The position numbers were made by a program, and so were the translations under genes. From Pelosinus sp. UFO1 (GTDB lineage: Bacteria > Bacillota > Negativicutes > DSM-13327), in contig NZ_CP008852.1 in assembly GCF_000725345.1 (NCBI RefSeq), forward strand, positions 62,001 to 126,000: DNA of 64,000 nt, written 5' to 3'. Positions within the stretch are counted from its first letter, which is position 1. Every line of letters begins with the position of its first letter. Below are positions 26,154 to 37,602 of this stretch, piece by piece. The notes beneath the pieces are model-generated. The model ran no database searches. It saw only the letters and a program-made list of their open reading frames with translations, and had not been told where the DNA came from.

Positions 26154-26441
26154 CATCTTGGCGGAATCCCTGCGCTGACAGCCGCCTTCGTAATTACCAC
26201 CGGTATTATCGGCACTAGACTGAGTCCTATAGTTTTCCGCTGGATGAAGCAGGTCAGTCCTATAACCAAAGGACTGATGCTTGGCGTGGCCGCTCACGGA
26301 GCGGGAACTGCCAAGGCGCAGGAATATGGCAAAATGGAAACGGCCATTGCCAGTCTGGCGATGATCTTTATGGGCATTATTACAACGCTGCTCGCCCCGG
26401 AGGTTGTACCGTTGTGTTTTCAGTTTCTTGGTATAAATTGA
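26154..26441 (+). pseudogene. 3' fragment of an lrgB-type gene
   Basis: The plus-strand frame from about 26157 reads LGGIPALTAAFVITTGIIG, then KGLMLGVAAHGAGTAKA and SLAMIFMGIITTLLAPEVVPL. This is the C-terminal ~95 residues of LrgB/YohK membrane proteins (normally ~230). The upstream codons in this frame do not resemble the family, so the first half is missing. The fragment is more GC-rich than the pucR remnant it abuts. LrgAB is the usual LytSR target, so this may be what is left of that operon. Confidence 0.75.
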
Positions 26442-26521
26442 TAGTAGCAAGTGTATTTATTGATCGATTGAAAAGAGAAGAAATGGCCACAACATTATAG
26501 GCAAGCACTCATTGAGGAAGA

Positions 26522-26577
26522 AAGACAAGGGGACGGAGGAAATGTCTTTGTAGACAAATCCACCGTCCTTTTGTCTT
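26522..26577 (+). terminator. Hairpin after the lrgB fragment (terminator or REP-like palindrome)
   Basis: AAGACAAGGGGACGG pairs with CCGTCCTTTTGTCTT, and an inner TGTCT/AGACA stem caps it. It could be the original lrgAB terminator. GGGGACGG/CCGTCC palindromes with flanking TTGTCTT are also typical of REP-like sequences in Firmicutes. Confidence 0.6.
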
Positions 26578-26760
26578 GCCAGTTAGAATTGATTTGTTAG
26601 ATTGGCATACTATTTCGCCAGAATTCCCAAAAGTGATCGAGGCAGAGTATGAGATCATTTTTCCTAGAAAAGAAGAGGGTAATCAAAGTGAGCATAAAAA
26701 CTGAACCGTTGGACTCGATACGGAGAAGAACCGTATCACTGGTAACGGCGAAAAATAGAA

Positions 26761-26800
26761 AAAAAGAGTTGGAAGTCCAATCTTCCAACTCTTTTTTTGA
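26761..26800 (+). terminator. Orphan Rho-independent terminator
   Basis: Perfect 15-bp stem (26761-26775 with 26782-26796), loop TCCAAT, and a T7 tail on the plus strand. No intact gene precedes it, which suggests a lost transcription unit. Confidence 0.85.
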
Positions 26801-27358
26801 TGTTACCGGTATACTTTGTAAAATACTCGGGATTGCTCACACAGACATGCCGTCCCTGTGAGTCTGAGCCACCTTACCTTATAGCACTATTATGAAGCGA
26901 ATTGGTGTACGCTATAGCCCCCCATTTTACTTAAGGGATGCTTTATTTGTGATAATGAGGCTTGAATTATTGTCGATGTTTGTCGTATTGAGTAAATTTT
27001 TGTTGATGAAATGGGACTTTGAGGCCAACGAAATGGGACCCCGAAATAAAGGTAATTAATGTGAGAGAGTGGAAATGTAGAATGTGTAAATCTTGTGTAT
27101 AATTTAATATTTTCCTTAGGATGGGATTAAGCAATGAATGTCAGCCTGTATGTGGACACTTGGGCTGTCAGGAGCTGGTAGTGTAACCGGGATCTCTTTT
27201 TTTGTGTTTTTATTGACGGGTAATAGACCAAAAGTAAGCATAATTTGTTAGCCAAAGATGTGAAATGAGTAGCCTGGAAAATGTTCTAAATATAAAGCAA
27301 TTTCAGTTGGGAGATAACCATGTATGCAGTTCCAAAAAACTCATGGAGGGATTAGATT

Positions 27359-30300
27359 ATGGGCAAAAGCAAAACTAATAGTGAAGCTGGTAGCGATATT
27401 TCGTATATCGGATATGACCAAGACGTTTTAACTGGCGGAAATGGTAAAGACCATCAAAACGGTAAAGGCGGCACAGGTAGTTTACCTGGTAAAAACGGAA
27501 AGTCTGCTTTAATCGGCGGGGAAGGTAATGATAATCTTCACGGGGGAAACGGCAAGGACATTGTAGTTGGTCAAGGTGGTAACGATACCCTGTATGGCGG
27601 AAATGGTAAGGACCTTTTAATTGGCGGGGAAGGTAATGATAATCTTTACGGCGGAAATGGTAAGGACATTCTAGTCGGCGGAGCGGATAATGATACCTTG
27701 TCTGGTGGAAAAGGCAAAGACATTCTTAGTGGTGGCGTGGGAAATGATTTGCTTGACGGTGGTTATGGAGCCGATTTTATGGCTGGTGGCAACGGCGATG
27801 ATACTTACGTAGTAAATAATTATCGTGATACAGTAGAAGAGAGAGCAGGCGAAGGCATAGACACTGTACAGGCAAGTATCTCATATACCCTAGGCGCCAA
27901 TGTAGAAAATCTAACTTTAACCGGTAAAGCAAATCTTGACGGAACAGGAAACGAACTAGACAATGTCATTATAGGAAATAGCGGAAATAATGTTCTTAAT
28001 GGTGGGGCTGGGAACGACTTTCTGGACGGTGGAATTGGTGCCGACACCATGTACGGTGGCCGGGGTGATGACACCTACATCGTCGACAACGTTGGTGATG
28101 TGGTCGTGGAAAAAGCAGGCGAAGGCAACGACACTGTGCAGGCAAGTATATCATATACCTTAGGCGCCAATGTGGAAAATCTTACTTTAACCGGTGAAGA
28201 GAATCTTAACGGGACAGGAAACGGACTAGATAATGTCATTATAGGAAACAGCGGAAATAACGTTCTTAATGGTGGGGCTGGGAACGACTATCTGGACGGC
28301 GGAATTGGTGTCGACACCATGTACGGCGGAGTGGGCGACGACACTTTTATCGTTGACAATGTTGACGATGTGGTAATCGAAGCTACAGGCGAAGGCACTG
28401 ACACTGTGCAGTCGTCGATAAGTTATGTATTAACCGCTAACGTGGAAAACCTGACTTTGACCGGCAGCGCCAACATCAATGGTACCGGTAATGAACTTGA
28501 TAATACTATCATCGGCAACAGTGGCAACAATATTCTAGACGGCGGAGCCGGAAATGATACATACATTTACGGAATTGGTTCAGGTAATGATACGATTGAT
28601 AACTACGAATTGGCGGGCAGTAATGGCTTTGACGTTGTGCAATTCGGACAAGGGATTGACAAGAATTCATTTGAATACCTAACGGAAGGATCGGATCTCA
28701 TTTTACAATTAAAAGAAACCGGTGAGACGCTTACGCTAAAGAATTGGTATCTTGGAGAAGACTACCAGGTAGAAAATTTCCGTTTTTCCGATGGTAGCAT
28801 ACTTACACCAACTGATATAAATGATTCTCTTATGATTGTAGGTACTGAAGGGAATGATACACTATATGGTCGTGAGAACCGCAATGACAGAATTTTTGGC
28901 CTCGGTGGAGATGACAATCTATACGGCTATAGCGGCAAAGATAAACTAGATGGTGGAGAGGGCAACGACCTTCTAGACGGCGGAATCGACGCCGACATCA
29001 TGTATGGCGGAGCGGGCAACGATACCTTTATCGTCGACAACGCCGGTGATGTGGTAATCGAAGCTGCGGGCGAAGGTACCGATACGGTGCAGTCATCGAT
29101 CAGCTATGCCCTTACGGCGAATGTGGAAAACCTGACTCTGACCGGTAGCGCCGACATTAACGGCACAGGCAATGAACTTGACAACATCATCCTCGGCAAC
29201 AGCGGCAACAATATCATCGACGGCGAAGCGGGCAACGACATTATTGACGGCGGAATCGGGGCCGACACCATGTACGGCGGAGCGGGCGATGACATCTTTA
29301 TCGTCGATAGTGTTAGCGATGTGGTGGTGGAAAACGTCAATCAAGGCAGCGACACAGTGCTATCATCTAGCAGCTATACTTTAAGCGCCAATGTAGAAAA
29401 CCTGACTTTAACCGGCAATGCCGACATCAACGGCACCGGCAATGTACTTAACAACGTTATTACTGGCAACAGTGGCAACAACATAATTAACGGCGAAGCG
29501 GGTGCCGACACCATGTACGGCGGAGCGGGTAATGACACCTTTATCGTTGATAATGCCGGCGATATGGTAGTGGAAGCTGCGGGCGAAGGCACTGATACGG
29601 TGCAGTCTTCGATCAGCTATGCCCTGACGGCGAATGTGGAAAATCTGACTTTGACCGGCAGCGCCAATATCAACGGCACTGGTAATGAACTTGACAATAC
29701 CATCCTTGGCAATAGCGGCAACAACATCGTCGACGGAGGAATCGGGGCTGATACCCTGTACGGCGGAATGGGCGATGACATCTTTATGGTTGACAATGCC
29801 GGCGATGTGGTAGTGGAAGCTGCGGGCGAAGGCACCGATACGGTGCAGTCTTCGATCAGCTATGCCCTGACGGCGAACGTGGAAAATCTGACCCTGACCG
29901 GCAGCGCCAACATTGAAGGTACCGGCAATGAACTTGACAATACCATCCTCGGCAACAGCGGCAACAATATCATCGACGGCGAAGCGGGCAACGACATTAT
30001 TGACGGCGGAATCGGGGCCGACACCCTGTACGGCGGAGCGGGCGACGACATCTTTATCGTCGATAGTGTTAGCGATGTGGTGGTGGAAAACGTCAATCAA
30101 GGCAGCGACACCGTGCTATCATCTAGCAGCTATACTTTAAGCGCCAATGTAGAAAACCTGACTTTAACCGGCAATGCCGACATCAACGGCACCGGCAATG
30201 TACTTAACAACGTTATCACTGGCAACAGTGGCAACAACATCATTAACGGCGAAGCGGGTGCCGACACCATGTACGGCGGAGCGGGCAATGACACCTTTAT

Positions 30301-33300
30301 CGTTGACAATGCCGGCGATATGGTAGTGGAAGCTGCGGGCGAAGGCACTGATACGGTGCAGTCTTCGATCAGCTATGCCCTGACGGCGAATGTGGAAAAT
30401 CTGACTTTGACCGGCAGCGCCAATATCAACGGCACTGGTAATGAACTTGACAATACCATCCTTGGCAATAGCGGCAACAACATCGTCGACGGAGGAATCG
30501 GGGCTGACACCATGTACGGCGGAATGGGCGATGACATCTTTATGGTTGACAATGCCGGCGATGTGGTAGTGGAAGCTGCGGGCGAAGGCACCGATACGGT
30601 GCAGTCTTCGATCAGCTATGCCCTGACGGCGAACGTGGAAAATCTGACCCTGACCGGCAGCGCCAACATTGAAGGTACCGGCAATGAACTTGACAATACC
30701 ATCCTCGGCAACAGCGGCAATAATATCATCGACGGCGGAATCGGGGCCGACACCCTGTACGGCGGAGCGGGCGACGATACCTTTATCGTCGACAACGCCG
30801 GTGATGTGGTAATCGAAGCTGCGGGCGAAGGCACCGATACGGTGCAATCTTCGATCAGCTATGCTCTGACACCGAATGTGGAAAACCTGACTTTGACCGG
30901 CAGCGCCAATATCAACGGCACTGGTAATGAACTTGACAATACCATCCTTGGCAACAGTGGCAACAACATCATTAACGGCGAAGCGGGTGCCGACACCATG
31001 TACGGTGGAGCGGGCAATGACACCTTTATCGTTGACAATGCCGGCGATATGGTAGTGGAAGCTGCGGGCGGAGGCACCGATACGGTGCAGTCTTCGATCA
31101 GCTATGCCCTGACGGCGAATGTGGAAAATCTCACTTTGACCGGCAGCGCCGACATCAACGGCACTGGTAACAATCTCAACAACGTTATCACTGGTAACAG
31201 CGGCAACAACATCATTAACGGCGGAGCGGGTGCCGACACCCTGTATGGCGGAGCGGGCAACGACACCTTTGTTGTTGACAATGTAGGCGATGTAGTAGTG
31301 GAAGCAGCGGGCGAAGGCACCGACACGGTGCAGTCGTCGATCAGTTATGCTCTGACGCCGAATGTGGAAGATCTGACCCTGACCGGCAGCGCCAATATCA
31401 ACGGCACTGGTAATGAACTTGACAATACCATCCTTGGCAATAGCGGCAATAATATCATCGACGGCGGAATCGGGGCCGACACCCTGTACGGCGGAGCGGG
31501 CGACGACATCTTTATCGTCGATAGTATTAGCGATGTGGTGGTGGAAAACGTTAATCAAGGCAGCGACACCGTACTATCATCTAGCAGCTATACTTTAAGC
31601 GCCAATGTAGAAAACCTGACTTTAACTGGCAATGCCGACATCAACGGCACCGGCAATGTACTTAACAACGTTATCACTGGCAACAGCGGCAACAATATTA
31701 TTGATGGCGGAGTGGGCAACGACTTTCTGGACGGTGGAATCGGGGCCGACACCATGTACGGTGGCGTCGGCAACGACACCTTTGTCATTGACAATGTCGG
31801 TGATGTGGTAATTGAAAATGTCAACGAAGGCATTGATCTTATCCAGTCGTCTGTCAGCTATACTTTAAGCGCCAATGTGGAAAATCTGACCCTGATCGGC
31901 AGCGCCAATATCAACGGCACTGGTAATGAACTTGACAATACCATCCTTGGCAATAGCGGCAACAACATCATTGACGGCGGAATTGGTGCCGACACCATGT
32001 ACGGTGGCGCGGGCGACGAAACCTTTATCGTTGATAATGCCGGCGATGTGGTAGTGGAAGCTGCGGGCGAAGGCACCGATACGGTGCAGTCTTCGATCAG
32101 CTATGCCCTGACGGCGAATGTGGAAAATCTGACTCTGACCGGCAGCGCCGACATCAACGGCACAGGTAATGAACTTGATAACACCATCCTTGGCAACAGC
32201 GGCAACAACATCATCAACGGCGGAATCGGGGCCGACACCCTGTACGGCGGAGCGGGCAACGATAACTTTGTTGTTGACAATGTTGGCGATGTAGTAGTGG
32301 AAGCTGCGTATGAAGGCACCGACACGGTGCAGTCGTCGATCAGTTATGCTCTGACGGCGAATGTGGAAAATCTGACCCTGACCGGCAGCGCCAACATTGA
32401 AGGTACCGGCAATGAACTTGACAATACCATCCTCGGCAACAGCGGCAATAATATCATCGACGGCAGAATCGGTGCTGACACCCTGTACGGCGGAGCGGGC
32501 AATGACACCTTTATCGTTGACAATGCCGGCGATATGGTAGTGGAAGCTGCGGGCGAAGGCACCGATACGGTGCAGTCTTCGATCAACTATGCCCTGACGG
32601 CGAATGTGGAAAATCTGACTTTGATCGGCAGCGCCGACATCAACGGCACTGGTAACAATCTCAACAACGTTATCACTGGCAATAGCGGCAACAACATCAT
32701 TGATGGTGGAATCGGGGCCGACACCCTGTATGGCGGAGCGGGCAACGACACCTTTGTTGTTGACAATGTAGGCGATGTAGTAGTGGAAGCAGCGGGCGAA
32801 GGCACCGACACGGTGCAGTCGTCGATCAGTTATGCTCTGACGCCGAATGTGGAAAATCTGACCCTGACCGGCAGCGCCAATATCAACGGCACTGGTAATG
32901 AACTTGACAATACCATCCTTGGCAATAGCGGCAACAACATTATTGATGGTGGAATCGGGGCCGACACCATGTACGGTGGCGTCGGCAACGACACCTTTAT
33001 CGTTGACAGTGTTGGCGATGTGGTGGTGGAAAACGTCAATCAAGGCACCGACACCGTGCTAGCATCCGTCAGCTATACCTTAAGCGCCAATGTAGAAAAT
33101 CTGACTTTAACCGGCAGCGCCAATATTAACGGCACCGGCAATGTACTTAACAACGTTATCACTGGCAACAGTGGCAACAACATCATTAACGGCGAAGCGG
33201 GTGCCGACACCATGTACGGCGGAGTGGGCAATGACACCTTTATCGTTGACAATGCTGGCGATATGGTAGTGGAAGCTGCGGGCGAAGGCACCGATACGGT

Positions 33301-36300
33301 GCAGTCTTCGATCAGCTATGCCCTGACGGCGAATGTGGAAAATCTGACTTTGACCGGCAGCGCCGACATCAACGGCACTGGTAACAATCTCAACAACGTT
33401 ATCACTGGTAACAGCGGCAACAACATCATTAACGGCGGAGCGGGTGCCGACACCCTGTATGGCGGAGCGGGCAACGACACCTTTGTTGTTGACAATGTAG
33501 GCGATGTAGTAGTGGAAGCAGCGGGCGAAGGCACCGACACGGTGCAGTCGTCGATCAGTTATGCTCTGACGCCGAATGTGGAAGATCTGACCCTGACCGG
33601 CAGCGCCAATATCAACGGCACTGGTAATGAACTTGACAATACCATCCTTGGCAATAGCGGCAACAACATCATTGATGGTGGAATCGGGGCCGACACCATG
33701 TACGGTGGCGTCGGCAACGACACCTTTATCGTTGACAGTGTTAGCGATGTGGTGGTGGAAAACGTCAATCAAGGCACCGACACCGTGCTAGCATCCGTCA
33801 GCTATACCTTAAGCGCCAATGTAGAAAACCTTACTTTAACTGGCAGCGCCAATATTAACGGCACCGGCAATGAACTTAACAATACCATCCTTGGCAACAG
33901 TGGCAACAATATTATTGACGGCGGAGTGGGCAACGACTTTCTGGACGGTGGAATCGGGGCCGACACCATTTACGGTGGCGCCGGCAACGACACCTTTGTC
34001 GTTGACAATGTCGGTGATGTGGTAATTGAAGCTGCGGGCGAAGGCACCGACACGGTGCAATCATCGATTAGCTATACCCTGACGCCAAATGTAGAAAATC
34101 TGACCCTAACCGGCAGCGCTAACATAGACGGTACCGGGAATGAACTTAACAACGTTATCACTGGCAATAGCGGCAATAACATGATTGACGGCGGAATTGG
34201 GGCCGACACCATGTACGGCGGCGCCGGCAACGATACCTTTATTGTCGACAATGTTGGTGATGTGGTGGTGGAAAACGTCAATCAAGGCACCGACACCGTG
34301 CTAGCATCCGTCAGCTATACTTTAAGCGCCAATGTAGAAAAACTGATTTTAACCGGCAGCGCCGACATCAACGGTACTGGTAACACCCTAAACAACGTTA
34401 TCACTGGTAACAGCGGCAATAACATCATTAACGGCGGAGCGGGTGCCGACACCATGTACGGAGGAGCGGGCGACGACACCTTTGTCGTTGACAATGTTGG
34501 CGATGTGGTAATTGAAAACGTCAATGAAGGCATTGATCTTATCCAGTCGTCTGTCAGCTATACTTTAAGCGCCAATGTGGAAAATCTGACCCTGATCGGC
34601 AGCGCCAATATCAACGGCACCGGTAATGAACTTGACAACATTATCACTGGCAATGGTGGCAACAACATTATTGATGGCGGAATTGGGACTGACACCATGT
34701 ACGGCGGTGCCGGCAATGACACCTTTATCGTTGATAATGCCGGCGATATAGTAATCGAAAATCTCAATGAAGGCATTGACACAGTGAAATCGTCGGTTAC
34801 CTATACCTTAAGTGATAATGTAGAAAATCTCACTTTGACCGGTGTGGCTGAAATTGACGGTACCGGCAATGAACTTAACAATACCATCCTTGGCAACAGC
34901 GGCAACAATATTATTGATGGCGGAGTGGGCAACGACTTTCTGGACGGTGGAATCGGGGCCGACACCATGTACGGTGGCGTCGGCAATGACACCTTTGTCG
35001 TTGACAATGCCGGGGATGTGGTAATCGAAGCAGCGGGCGAAGGCGTCGACACGGTGCAGTCCGTCATCTCCTACACGTTAACCCCGAATGTAGAGAACCT
35101 AACTTTGACCGGCAGCGCCAACATAGACGGTACCGGAAATGAACTTGATAACACCATCCTTGGCAACAGCGGCAACAACGTCATCGACGGCGGAGTGGGC
35201 AACGACTTTCTGGACGGTGGAATTGGGGCCGACACTATGTACGGTGGCGCCGGCAACGACACCTTTGTCATTGACAATGTCGGTGATGTGGTAATTGAAA
35301 ATGTCAACGAAGGCATTGATCTTATCCAGTCGTCTGTCAGCTATACTTTAAGCGCCAATGTGGAAAATCTGACCCTGATCGGCAGCGCCAATATCAACGG
35401 CACCGGTAATGAACTTGACAACATTATCACTGGCAATGGTGGCAACAACATTATTGATGGCGGAATTGGGACTGACACCATGTACGGCGGTGCCGGCAAT
35501 GACACCTTTATCGTTGATAATGCCGGCGATATAGTAATCGAAAATCTCAATGAAGGCATTGACACAGTGAAATCGTCGGTTACCTATACCTTAAGTGATA
35601 ATGTAGAAAATCTCACTTTGACCGGTGTGGCTGAAATTGACGGTACCGGCAATGAACTTAACAATACCATCCTTGGCAACAGCGGCAACAATATTATTGA
35701 TGGCGGAGTGGGCAACGACTTTCTGGACGGTGGAATCGGGGCCGACACCATGTACGGTGGCGTCGGCAATGATACCTTTGTCGTTGACAATGCCGGGGAT
35801 GTGGTAATCGAAGCAGCGGGCGAAGGCGTCGACACGGTGCAGTCCGTCATCTCCTACACGTTAACCCCGAATGTAGAGAACCTAACTTTGACCGGCAGCG
35901 CCAACATAGACGGTACCGGAAATGAACTTGATAACACCATCCTTGGCAACAGCGGCAACAACGTCATCGACGGCGGAGTGGGCAACGACTTTCTGGACGG
36001 TGGAATTGGGGCCGACACTATGTACGGTGGCGCCGGCAACGACACCTTTGTCATTGCCAATGTCGGTGATGTGGTAATTGAAGCTGCGGGCGAAGGCACC
36101 GACACGGTGCAATCATCGATCAGTTATGCCCTGACGCCAAATGTGGAAAATCTGACCCTGACCGGCAGTGCCAATATCAACGGCACTGGTAATGAACTTG
36201 ACAACATTATTACTGGCAACAGCGGCAATAACATTATTGACGGCGGAATTGGGGCCGACACTATGTACGGCGGCGCCGGCATCGATACCTTTATCGTCGA

Positions 36301-37180
36301 CAATGTTGGCGATGTGGTGGTGGAATACCTCAATCAAGGCACCGACACTGTGCAGTCGTCAATCAGCTATGCCCTAACGCCGAATGTGGAAAATCTGACC
36401 CTAACCGGTAGTGCCAATATCAACGGCACTGGTAACAATCTTAACAACGTTATCACTGGTAACAGCGGCGACAACATCTTTGACGGCGGATTGGGCAACG
36501 ACTTACTGGACGGTGGAATCGGGGCCGACGCCATGTACGGTGGCGCCGGCAACGACACCTTTGTCGTTGACAATTTCGGCGATGTAGTAATAGAAGCTGT
36601 GGGCGAAGGCATCGACACGGTGCAGTCCGGCATTTACTACACGTTAACTTCTAATGTAGAAAACCTAACTTTAACCGGCAGCGCCAACATTGACGGTACC
36701 GGCAATGAACTTAACAACGTTATCACTGGCAATGGCGGCGACAACATTATTGACGGCGATGCCGGCGCCGACACCATGTACGGTGGAGTAGGCAATGATA
36801 TCCTATACGGCGGAGCGGGCAACGACACCCTAGACGGTGGAGCAGGCAACGACATCCTAGACGGTGGAGCAGGCAATGATATGTTGCGTGGTGGTCTTGG
36901 AGACGACAGCTATTTTTACGGCGTAGGTTCAGGCAACGATACCATCAATAGTTATGAAGGAACATCCGGTAACGGTGTTGATACCCTTCAGTTCCAGAAC
37001 TTGCTTATAGCAAGCATCGATTTTACTAGAAGTAATAACAACTTAGTATGTACAATAATTCCGACAGGCGAAACGATTACCCTATCAAACTGGACTTTAG
37101 GTGAAAACTATCAGGTAGATCAATTCAAGTTTATGGATGCAACATTGACTGCCGCCGATGTTAGCAAAAAAATTGTATAA
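27359..37180 (+). CDS. Giant RTX-type calcium-binding repeat protein (3273 residues)
   Basis: A single uninterrupted frame. Residues ~20-155 are classical RTX nonapeptides (GGxGxDxLx). Residues ~175-3170 contain 34 units, each opening with NVENLTLTG, passing through GNELDNxIxGNSGNN, then RTX nonapeptides ([12 protein letters not shown]), and ending with DTFIVDNxGDVV and a [11 protein letters not shown] strand. Units are 81 or 90 residues, differing by exactly one nonapeptide. A haemolysin-type C-terminal domain (GSGNDTI, TLKNW, FRFSDGS) occurs internally at ~400-495 and again at the C-terminus (~3180-3273). There is no Sec signal, only one Cys, and the composition is acidic. Such proteins are exported by type I secretion and fold on binding Ca2+ as surface or S-layer-like adhesins. 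The function of this one is inferred, and no secretion genes are near. Confidence 0.93.
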   Translation: MGKSKTNSEAGSDISYIGYDQDVLTGGNGKDHQNGKGGTGSLPGKNGKSALIGGEGNDNLHGGNGKDIVVGQGGNDTLYGGNGKDLLIGGEGNDNLYGGNGKDILVGGADNDTLSGGKGKDILSGGVGNDLLDGGYGADFMAGGNGDDTYVVNNYRDTVEERAGEGIDTVQASISYTLGANVENLTLTGKANLDGTGNELDNVIIGNSGNNVLNGGAGNDFLDGGIGADTMYGGRGDDTYIVDNVGDVVVEKAGEGNDTVQASISYTLGANVENLTLTGEENLNGTGNGLDNVIIGNSGNNVLNGGAGNDYLDGGIGVDTMYGGVGDDTFIVDNVDDVVIEATGEGTDTVQSSISYVLTANVENLTLTGSANINGTGNELDNTIIGNSGNNILDGGAGNDTYIYGIGSGNDTIDNYELAGSNGFDVVQFGQGIDKNSFEYLTEGSDLILQLKETGETLTLKNWYLGEDYQVENFRFSDGSILTPTDINDSLMIVGTEGNDTLYGRENRNDRIFGLGGDDNLYGYSGKDKLDGGEGNDLLDGGIDADIMYGGAGNDTFIVDNAGDVVIEAAGEGTDTVQSSISYALTANVENLTLTGSADINGTGNELDNIILGNSGNNIIDGEAGNDIIDGGIGADTMYGGAGDDIFIVDSVSDVVVENVNQGSDTVLSSSSYTLSANVENLTLTGNADINGTGNVLNNVITGNSGNNIINGEAGADTMYGGAGNDTFIVDNAGDMVVEAAGEGTDTVQSSISYALTANVENLTLTGSANINGTGNELDNTILGNSGNNIVDGGIGADTLYGGMGDDIFMVDNAGDVVVEAAGEGTDTVQSSISYALTANVENLTLTGSANIEGTGNELDNTILGNSGNNIIDGEAGNDIIDGGIGADTLYGGAGDDIFIVDSVSDVVVENVNQGSDTVLSSSSYTLSANVENLTLTGNADINGTGNVLNNVITGNSGNNIINGEAGADTMYGGAGNDTFIVDNAGDMVVEAAGEGTDTVQSSISYALTANVENLTLTGSANINGTGNELDNTILGNSGNNIVDGGIGADTMYGGMGDDIFMVDNAGDVVVEAAGEGTDTVQSSISYALTANVENLTLTGSANIEGTGNELDNTILGNSGNNIIDGGIGADTLYGGAGDDTFIVDNAGDVVIEAAGEGTDTVQSSISYALTPNVENLTLTGSANINGTGNELDNTILGNSGNNIINGEAGADTMYGGAGNDTFIVDNAGDMVVEAAGGGTDTVQSSISYALTANVENLTLTGSADINGTGNNLNNVITGNSGNNIINGGAGADTLYGGAGNDTFVVDNVGDVVVEAAGEGTDTVQSSISYALTPNVEDLTLTGSANINGTGNELDNTILGNSGNNIIDGGIGADTLYGGAGDDIFIVDSISDVVVENVNQGSDTVLSSSSYTLSANVENLTLTGNADINGTGNVLNNVITGNSGNNIIDGGVGNDFLDGGIGADTMYGGVGNDTFVIDNVGDVVIENVNEGIDLIQSSVSYTLSANVENLTLIGSANINGTGNELDNTILGNSGNNIIDGGIGADTMYGGAGDETFIVDNAGDVVVEAAGEGTDTVQSSISYALTANVENLTLTGSADINGTGNELDNTILGNSGNNIINGGIGADTLYGGAGNDNFVVDNVGDVVVEAAYEGTDTVQSSISYALTANVENLTLTGSANIEGTGNELDNTILGNSGNNIIDGRIGADTLYGGAGNDTFIVDNAGDMVVEAAGEGTDTVQSSINYALTANVENLTLIGSADINGTGNNLNNVITGNSGNNIIDGGIGADTLYGGAGNDTFVVDNVGDVVVEAAGEGTDTVQSSISYALTPNVENLTLTGSANINGTGNELDNTILGNSGNNIIDGGIGADTMYGGVGNDTFIVDSVGDVVVENVNQGTDTVLASVSYTLSANVENLTLTGSANINGTGNVLNNVITGNSGNNIINGEAGADTMYGGVGNDTFIVDNAGDMVVEAAGEGTDTVQSSISYALTANVENLTLTGSADINGTGNNLNNVITGNSGNNIINGGAGADTLYGGAGNDTFVVDNVGDVVVEAAGEGTDTVQSSISYALTPNVEDLTLTGSANINGTGNELDNTILGNSGNNIIDGGIGADTMYGGVGNDTFIVDSVSDVVVENVNQGTDTVLASVSYTLSANVENLTLTGSANINGTGNELNNTILGNSGNNIIDGGVGNDFLDGGIGADTIYGGAGNDTFVVDNVGDVVIEAAGEGTDTVQSSISYTLTPNVENLTLTGSANIDGTGNELNNVITGNSGNNMIDGGIGADTMYGGAGNDTFIVDNVGDVVVENVNQGTDTVLASVSYTLSANVEKLILTGSADINGTGNTLNNVITGNSGNNIINGGAGADTMYGGAGDDTFVVDNVGDVVIENVNEGIDLIQSSVSYTLSANVENLTLIGSANINGTGNELDNIITGNGGNNIIDGGIGTDTMYGGAGNDTFIVDNAGDIVIENLNEGIDTVKSSVTYTLSDNVENLTLTGVAEIDGTGNELNNTILGNSGNNIIDGGVGNDFLDGGIGADTMYGGVGNDTFVVDNAGDVVIEAAGEGVDTVQSVISYTLTPNVENLTLTGSANIDGTGNELDNTILGNSGNNVIDGGVGNDFLDGGIGADTMYGGAGNDTFVIDNVGDVVIENVNEGIDLIQSSVSYTLSANVENLTLIGSANINGTGNELDNIITGNGGNNIIDGGIGTDTMYGGAGNDTFIVDNAGDIVIENLNEGIDTVKSSVTYTLSDNVENLTLTGVAEIDGTGNELNNTILGNSGNNIIDGGVGNDFLDGGIGADTMYGGVGNDTFVVDNAGDVVIEAAGEGVDTVQSVISYTLTPNVENLTLTGSANIDGTGNELDNTILGNSGNNVIDGGVGNDFLDGGIGADTMYGGAGNDTFVIANVGDVVIEAAGEGTDTVQSSISYALTPNVENLTLTGSANINGTGNELDNIITGNSGNNIIDGGIGADTMYGGAGIDTFIVDNVGDVVVEYLNQGTDTVQSSISYALTPNVENLTLTGSANINGTGNNLNNVITGNSGDNIFDGGLGNDLLDGGIGADAMYGGAGNDTFVVDNFGDVVIEAVGEGIDTVQSGIYYTLTSNVENLTLTGSANIDGTGNELNNVITGNGGDNIIDGDAGADTMYGGVGNDILYGGAGNDTLDGGAGNDILDGGAGNDMLRGGLGDDSYFYGVGSGNDTINSYEGTSGNGVDTLQFQNLLIASIDFTRSNNNLVCTIIPTGETITLSNWTLGENYQVDQFKFMDATLTAADVSKKIV
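29104..30600 (+). repeat. 756-bp near-identical tandem duplication within the RTX gene
   Basis: Units 4-6 and 7-9 have the same order of variants (90+81+81 codons) and very high nucleotide identity at a 756-bp offset. Differences include ADTMYGG versus ADTLYGG and an INGTG versus IEGTG codon. Confidence 0.8.
34526..36056 (+). repeat. 783-bp-period tandem duplication, almost identical copies
   Basis: Positions 34526-35273 and 35309-36056 (748 bp each, 783-bp offset = 261 codons) match with one difference found by eye, a synonymous GAC/GAT at 34990 versus 35773. The copy boundary is marked by an Asp-to-Ala change at 36057 and divergence after it. Confidence 0.9.
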
Positions 37181-37191
37181 GAGGTAAATCT

Positions 37192-37232
37192 AGTAATGAG
37201 TCAGGGCCGGTCCCTTGACTCATTACTCTTTT
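37192..37232 (+). terminator. Terminator of the RTX gene
   Basis: AGTAATGAGTCA (37192-37203) pairs with TGACTCATTACT (37216-37227), extended by GGG/CCC, followed by CTTTT. Confidence 0.88.
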
Positions 37233-37286
37233 ATATGTAAATCGAAGAAGCACTAAATATATTTACATATCATTTATAACTGCGAA

Positions 37287-37342
37287 GAATTAAGAAAACT
37301 TTTGTCAGATCCTGTAGATTCTGGCAAGAGTTTTCTTAATTC
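37287..37342. terminator. Second long hairpin downstream of the RTX gene
   Basis: GAATTAAGAAAACT (37287-37300) pairs perfectly with AGTTTTCTTAATTC (37329-37342), with inner TTG...CAA and CAGATC...GATTCTG pairing. It may back up the first terminator. The 260 bp that follow, up to the chemoreceptor gene, hold no gene or riboswitch I recognise. Confidence 0.65.
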
Positions 37343-37602
37343 TTTGAAGAGCTGATGATAGGTGCCGCGAAGACGATGGCTATCATCATTACCATGTATT
37401 GAAATTTACGGACAAATTTATGGTAGCTTCAGAGTCGGCGATCGAGAGTAGTGGCAGGACTAACAGGCTAGGAAATAAGGCTATATTGTCGCTTTATGTT
37501 ACTGATGCAGCATTTTCATGATATAATTAGTAAAATTATCCTAACGTGAAAACTTTTTTCATCTAAATTATCATATTAGTAGACGTTATAGGGGGAATTT
37601 GA

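Larger units (their letters stand above)
26442..27358. other. Gene-poor stretch before the RTX gene
   Basis: 917 bp without a convincing gene. It holds two hairpins (26522-26577 and 26761-26800). It also holds a segment at about 27005-27075 in which GAAATGGGAC occurs twice 12 bp apart, followed by a possible start (GTG AGA GAG TGG) that stops after 13 codons. That segment recalls the end and istA start of an IS21-type element but is far too decayed to be sure. The last 60 bp carry a GGAGGG-type ribosome site for the RTX gene. A short frame at 26649-26861 has no ribosome site and includes the terminator, so it is not called. Confidence 0.5.
27890..36890 (+). repeat. Coding tandem repeat array, 243/270-bp period, 34 units
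   Basis: The DNA repeats with a period of 243 bp (81 codons) or 270 bp (90 codons). The ninety-codon units (at least eleven: the 1st, 2nd, 4th, 7th, 14th, 23rd, 27th, 28th, 30th, 31st and 33rd) carry one extra 27-bp nonapeptide. The 3rd unit is interrupted by the internal haemolysin-type domain. The array is visibly more GC-rich than the flanks and than the first ~400 bp and last ~300 bp of the same gene. Confidence 0.9.

Noticed and set aside
26649..26861. 70-codon plus-strand frame in the gene-poor stretch
   Set aside because: It spans a perfect terminator hairpin and has no ribosome site.
29408..33772. Long minus-strand frames (up to 464 codons) with repeated [17 protein letters not shown] sequence opposite the RTX array
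   Set aside because: They repeat with the same 243-bp period as the sense gene, lack ribosome sites and arise because the repeat's codon bias leaves the antisense frame open.
27890..36890. Regularly spaced repeats considered as a CRISPR array
   Set aside because: Period is 243/270 bp, all coding and in frame; no short repeat-unique spacer pattern.
37343..37602. Possible riboswitch (c-di-GMP type) before the chemoreceptor gene
   Set aside because: The conserved GEMM core motifs are not present; only unspecific purine-rich segments were seen.
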